The position numbers were made by a program, and so were the translations under genes. Of a stretch of 64,000 bases of DNA, positions 59,735 through 64,000 are shown piece after piece. Source of the DNA: Bartonella sp. WD16.2 (GTDB taxonomy: Bacteria; Pseudomonadota; Alphaproteobacteria; Rhizobiales; Rhizobiaceae); contig NZ_CP019781.1 in assembly GCF_002022505.1 (NCBI RefSeq), forward strand, positions 1,054,001 to 1,118,000, in the 5' to 3' direction. Position 1 is the first letter of the stretch; every line of letters starts with the position of its first letter. The notes below the pieces were generated by a model. It was not told the DNA's origin. It saw only the letters and a list, made by a program, of their open reading frames with translations, and ran no database searches.

Positions 59735-61336
59735 TTATTTTTCTGCTTCACTATAGCGAATTTCAAAACTATTCCAAAACCATTTTTTTACCTTAGGCCC
59801 CATACCAATGATATAATAGGTCTGAAATAAATAAGCCATAGGACCATGATAAAGAATATAATGCTGCAAATTGCGATACTGTTCAAAGCGTTTATTTTGA
59901 TCTTTTTCAGATAAAGCATCCATCACCATTTTATTGACTTTTACATCATAATAACCAGCCCGCCAAGCCAAATACATGTTGTGCTTTTGAGTAAATGTTG
60001 GATCAGGATTAAAAACATGACGTATTGAAGACAAATGTCCATCGGGAATTGTTGTATGCCACCCCATTATAGCAATGTCATAATTTCCTCCACGAACGCG
60101 GCTTAATAATTGAGTCTGTGTCATTTTTTCAATTGTAAGATCAATCCCAATTTTGCGTGCATTTTCTTGGATAGACTGTGCAACAGATGACATATAGGAA
60201 AGACTACCAATTAAAAGATTGGCTTTAAATCCATCTGGATAACCTGCTTCACTTATTAACTGCTTTGCTTTTTCTAGATCTAGCTCAAATGGCATTCCTT
60301 CTTTTTCATCTAAAGCGCCTGGCATTCCTAATGGCATATAGCTTGCACGAGGAATTGCAATACCTTTTAAAATTGTTTTACCAAGATTGTCATAATCAAC
60401 AAGATAACGCAACGCCAACCTTACTTTTTCATGAGCCAAAGCTTCTCTCTTATTATTCAGCGATAGATAAACAGATTGTGGCCGCAAAATACGATTAATC
60501 TTGATAGATCCCCCTTGTTTTTCAAGATCCAAAACATCTTCTGAAGAAAGATCACGTGCTATATCCACATCACCCTTTTCCAAAAGCAATCTCTGGCTTG
60601 TTGATTCAGCCACATGAAGCACTAAAATTTGCTGAATTTTGGGTTTCTCTCCCCAATAATGTTGGGTAGCTTGTAAAACAACCCGCTCCCCGGGGAGCCA
60701 ACGGACCAATTTATAAGGACCAACACAAGCCGAATGAGTAGCTAAATACTTATTCCCCATATCACCATTAACACTATTTGTTTCAAGTGTCTTCCGATCA
60801 AGCAAAGCAGCAGTATAAGTTTGCCCAATTGTAGTCAATATAAGATGGACAGGATAAGGCTTATCAAAGTCTAACTGTAAAGTTGTATCATCAAGAGCTT
60901 GAATACTAGTCTCAATATTTTCTTTGGTAAATCCAAAGTCTCCCAAAGATTGAGAAAAGCCCAAATTTAATTTAATGATTCGCTGCATCGACCAAGCAAG
61001 ATCTTTCGCAGTTGCTACCCTTCCATCATCAAATTTTAAATCATCACGAAGATGGAAAACAATTCTCTTCCCATCATCTAAAACATCCCAAGACCGAGCC
61101 ATAGCAGGACGAATTTTCATAGAATCATGTTTATCAAACTGCACCAAAGAACTACAAATGTTGCTCAATAATTCACTTGTTACAATTTCAACAGATTGGG
61201 CAGGATCAAAATTGCTGATTGAATCAATGTTCCATGCCATTACTAATGTATTTTTAGGCGGCACACTTAGCGCTACTGGCATTAAACTACTTAAAAAAAC
61301 GATTAATCCTAATAAAGCACCAAAACTCTTAAGCAT
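59735..61336 (-). CDS. Peptide/solute-binding protein of ABC transporter (family 5), copy 1
   Basis: A periplasmic binding protein of 533 residues. Signal peptide: FGALLGLIVFLSSLMPVALS. The mature protein has the family 5 layout: WNIDSISNFDPAQS at the start, GPYKLVRWLPGERVVLQATQ and YWGEKPKIQQILVL, then ALRYLVDYDNLGKTILKGIA. Ligands in the family include di- and oligopeptides, and sometimes heme or 5-aminolevulinate. Specificity cannot be read from sequence. About 100 bases separate it from the DppB-type permease, so it is probably the operon's own binding protein. Confidence 0.93.
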   Translation of the reverse strand: MLKSFGALLGLIVFLSSLMPVALSVPPKNTLVMAWNIDSISNFDPAQSVEIVTSELLSNICSSLVQFDKHDSMKIRPAMARSWDVLDDGKRIVFHLRDDLKFDDGRVATAKDLAWSMQRIIKLNLGFSQSLGDFGFTKENIETSIQALDDTTLQLDFDKPYPVHLILTTIGQTYTAALLDRKTLETNSVNGDMGNKYLATHSACVGPYKLVRWLPGERVVLQATQHYWGEKPKIQQILVLHVAESTSQRLLLEKGDVDIARDLSSEDVLDLEKQGGSIKINRILRPQSVYLSLNNKREALAHEKVRLALRYLVDYDNLGKTILKGIAIPRASYMPLGMPGALDEKEGMPFELDLEKAKQLISEAGYPDGFKANLLIGSLSYMSSVAQSIQENARKIGIDLTIEKMTQTQLLSRVRGGNYDIAIMGWHTTIPDGHLSSIRHVFNPDPTFTQKHNMYLAWRAGYYDVKVNKMVMDALSEKDQNKRFEQYRNLQHYILYHGPMAYLFQTYYIIGMGPKVKKWFWNSFEIRYSEAEK

Positions 61337-61688
61337 TACCTTTTAATTCCCTTTCAACCCCCTTTTTTATGGTGTTTTACTCTTTCCAAATAAAGTGATT
61401 ACGATTTCTTTATTGTTTTTTCCCTTACAAAACATTGTACACACTCACTCTATTTATCCAACTTAAACTCAAAAATGCTCTTAGTCTCTCTCCCCATACT
61501 TAAAGTTATAAATTACCCATAATATATGAGCAAGTACACCAAGCAATATTACTTATCACGTGTCGTTAATATTGATTAAATACATATAAATTGAACTTTT
61601 ATGAATAAGCTACCCCTTATAGTTTAATGTTACAAATCACTAAAAATCACTTTATGCAAGGAGCTATTACTCATTACTAACCTTTAAC
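61337..61688. other. Spacer between the two binding-protein genes
   Basis: About 350 AT-rich bases. No gene seen. A separate promoter for the downstream copy is possible, so the two genes may be expressed independently. Confidence 0.45.
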
Positions 61689-63346
61689 TTATTCACCCTT
61701 CGTATTTTTACTGCCTAAAATACGCTTATTTTTCAATTGAACTATAGAAAACACGTGGTGCACTATTCCAAACCCATTTTTAATAACAGATGAAACAGCT
61801 ACAGTATTATATTTTTGAAACAGAAAAGCATAAGGCCCTTTTTGCATAAGTTTACGCTGCAAATCAGCATATCGTTGCGCTCGTTTTTCTAAATCCTTTT
61901 CAAATAGAGCGTCTTCAACTTGCTGATTCATATTTGCATCAAAATATCCTTGCTGCCAACTAGGATAAGCCGTATTTTTAGCCTCAAAACGATTGTCGGG
62001 GTTATAAACAATGCGCAAAGCCATCGTATAAGGATCTGCAGACTCATTAACCCATCCTAAAAAAGCTGTATCAAAAGCACGTGCAGAAACTTTTGAAAAC
62101 AATTGCGCACCCGCCACACGTTCAATTTTAAGGTGCACACCCACCTTTTCTGCATTATCTTGAATAGACTGAACAATCGGTAAAGTATAAGGAGCCCCTC
62201 CCACAACGATATGCGCTTCAAATCCATTTGGATAACCTGCATCAACTAAAAGTTGCTTAGCTTTTTGAAGATCAAGTTTGAAAGGTAGTCCTTCTTTTTC
62301 GTCCAAAGCCCCAAAAACACCGATAGGTATAAAACTAGAACGCGGAATACCAATACCTTTCAAAACTGTTTTACCAAGATTGTCATAATCAATAAGATAG
62401 CGCATAGCCAAACGCACTTTTTCATTAGCAAAAATAGGGTTTGTCATATTAAAACCCCAATACATCATAGCTGGCTGTAATATTCTTTCAATCCTGACAT
62501 CTGTTGTTTTTTCAAGATCTTCCAAAGCCTCAGGTGTTAAGTCACGTGCTACATCAATATCGTTTTTTTGCAATAATAAGCGTTGCGTACCAGATTCAGA
62601 AACATGACGAATTAGAACTTGTTTAAGTTTAGGTGCTTCCCCCCAATAATTGGAATGAGAACGTAGTAAAATAGCTTCTCCAGGGCGCCAACTGACCAGC
62701 TGATAAGGCCCAACACAAGCAGCATGAGTTGCTAAATAGCGGTTTCCCATATCATTATCTTTTTCGTGTTTCATAATCGTTTCACGATCGAGCAACATAG
62801 CAACACGATTAGCAGCAATATTACTAAGAATAAGCTCCGCTGGATAAGGCTTATCAAATTTCATTACCACAGTTTTCTCATCCGGCGCGTAAATAGCAGA
62901 ATCAACTGTTTGCGTTGTAATGCCATATTCATTAAGTGTTGCGGCATTAGCCATATTCAACTGAACAACACGCTTCATACTCCAAACAAGATCACCAGCA
63001 CTAGCAGGCCGCCCATCAGCAAACTTTAAATTATCACGCAAATGAAAAGTAATCATCATATTATGATCACTTGTAACATCCCAACTCTTTGCCAAATGTG
63101 GAATCATTTTGGTTGCATCACTTGGGTCAGTATCAACCAAACTATCACAAATATTATGAATAATTTCACTGCTGTAAGAATCGTTAACTTGAGCAGGATC
63201 AAATGCATTAATCGCATCAAGATTCCAAGCCATCACGAGTGTATCAGCAGGTGTTTTTGCTGACACTTGTTGTAACAGCACGCTTATAGCCATAAGAGCA
63301 GAAATAAAAGAACAGCTCCCTTTTAATATCTTCTTTTTATATTCAT
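61689..63346 (-). pseudogene. Peptide/solute-binding protein, copy 2, start region frameshifted
   Basis: A second family 5 binding protein, clearly a paralogue of the gene at 59735-61336 (shared WNLDAINAFDPAQV, GPYQLVSWRPGEAILLRSHS, RYLIDYDNLGKTVLKGIGIP). The long frame begins at ATG 63293, which leaves a signal of only about 12 residues. An ATG at 63346 with GGGAAAGG just upstream reads MNIK and then shifts. If the run of five T at 63334-63338 (plus strand) were six, it would read MNIKKKILKGSCSFISALMA and continue ISVLLQQVSA, an ideal Sec signal peptide of 30 residues. So the gene is one base from intact, and export would fail if the deletion is real. The body has no other defects. Confidence 0.85.
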
Positions 63347-64000
63347 AGACCTTTCCCTTAAACTCTTATTTTATAATTAGCTATTTTAGTTGAATTAGTA
63401 AGTTTATATCAGCAAAAACTGAATACATATAATGCGAATACTCTTTTAAATGGTTATTTCCTTCCTCATTCACTGAATTTATTTCTGAATTACATCTGAA
63501 AACATACAGTCTACTACTTCAACTCATTGTTTGATAACAGCACAACGGTTGCGATATTGTTATTTTAAAATGGACTATATAAAGTCTGCTCTATAAATTC
63601 ACATTTAAAAATAAATATCGCGTTTTTTTCTATTCTTTTAAATTCTTCTCAAATAATGATTTTTTCAACATGGTGATTTATATTTGCACCAAAAAAACTT
63701 TTCTCACAACTGACATAAGCCATAATTTTAACTTAAACTGGTTATCACGGTTATTAACAATACATGAAATTACTTATATAAAATCTGCAAAGTAACTTCT
63801 CCCATATCACGAACCTTTATCAAAAGCACATGCGCAGACTTTTAAAAATAATCATATTATTTCAATACATTTAATTTTAAAAGTGCATGTTTACTTCTGT
63901 TGTGTTATCTTGGAATAAATTGAGCAATTGGTAAAATATATAAAGAATATTCCCACATACTATTTACCTTTAAGTATACCCAAATAATTTCCCCCATATT
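63347..64000. other. Gene-free region at the right edge
   Basis: About 650 AT-rich bases upstream of the binding-protein gene. It should contain its promoter. I see no gene, tRNA or clear repeat before the window ends. Confidence 0.45.

Overview
This window is part of the chromosome of an AT-rich, host-adapted alphaproteobacterium of the order Rhizobiales, and gene content and protein sequences fit the genus Bartonella best. The case rests on the CtrA/SciP/ChpT cell-cycle set, an EipA (DUF1134) envelope protein, a BA14K-type secreted protein, an LsrB/VtlR-like regulator beside trxB, an LpcC-type core glycosyltransferase beside greA, and the order lgt, MidA-like, pgeF, prs, rplY, pth, ychF. 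Intergenic regions are long and AT-rich, as expected in a reduced genome. I see no prophage, insertion sequence or CRISPR array. The only tRNA gene I found is an elongator tRNA-Met.

Layout. 1-6550: carA (cut by the left edge), a broken MFS transporter gene and carB in two frames, together the carbamoyl-phosphate synthase locus. 6805-14904: a cold-shock gene, an aspartate aminotransferase, lsrB-trxB, trkH and lpcC-greA. 15230-22654: an SH3 protein, uvrB, a decayed cold-shock gene, a BA14K protein, a metallo-beta-lactamase-fold hydrolase and an OmpR/EnvZ-type two-component pair. 22714-31970: YbjN, a UbiK-like protein and the Rhizobiales block from lgt to ychF. 32105-46612: a PRC-barrel protein, trmL, CCA transferase, a translationally coupled MoxR/DUF58/DUF4159 operon, a GNAT protein, a phosphoesterase, a cation efflux protein, a candidate structured small RNA and a TrmH-family methylase. 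46664-52560: mnmA, then the cell-cycle and envelope cluster (sciP, fliJ-like, ctrA, chpT, eipA). 53327-55692: a DegT aminotransferase, a Gfo/Idh dehydrogenase and tRNA-Met. 55968-63346: a Dpp/Opp-type peptide ABC transporter with two tandem binding proteins.

The most notable pattern is five genes (MFS, carB, uvrB tail, dppC-type permease, second binding protein) that each regain full family-like sequence if one base is added, four of them in short homopolymers. This is either real decay or systematic homopolymer under-calling in the assembly. Carbamoyl-phosphate synthase and UvrB matter enough to make an assembly artefact a serious possibility. Other observations are an exact TTAA-N7-TTAA CtrA box between chpT and eipA, a promoter-hairpin-terminator unit at 45525-45681 that looks like an unannotated small RNA, a cold-shock pseudogene at 18784-18918, and a trkH gene that appears to start at ATT.

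No clearly new multi-gene system is present. Most of the window is core chromosome, and functional statements are inferred from family resemblance read by eye.
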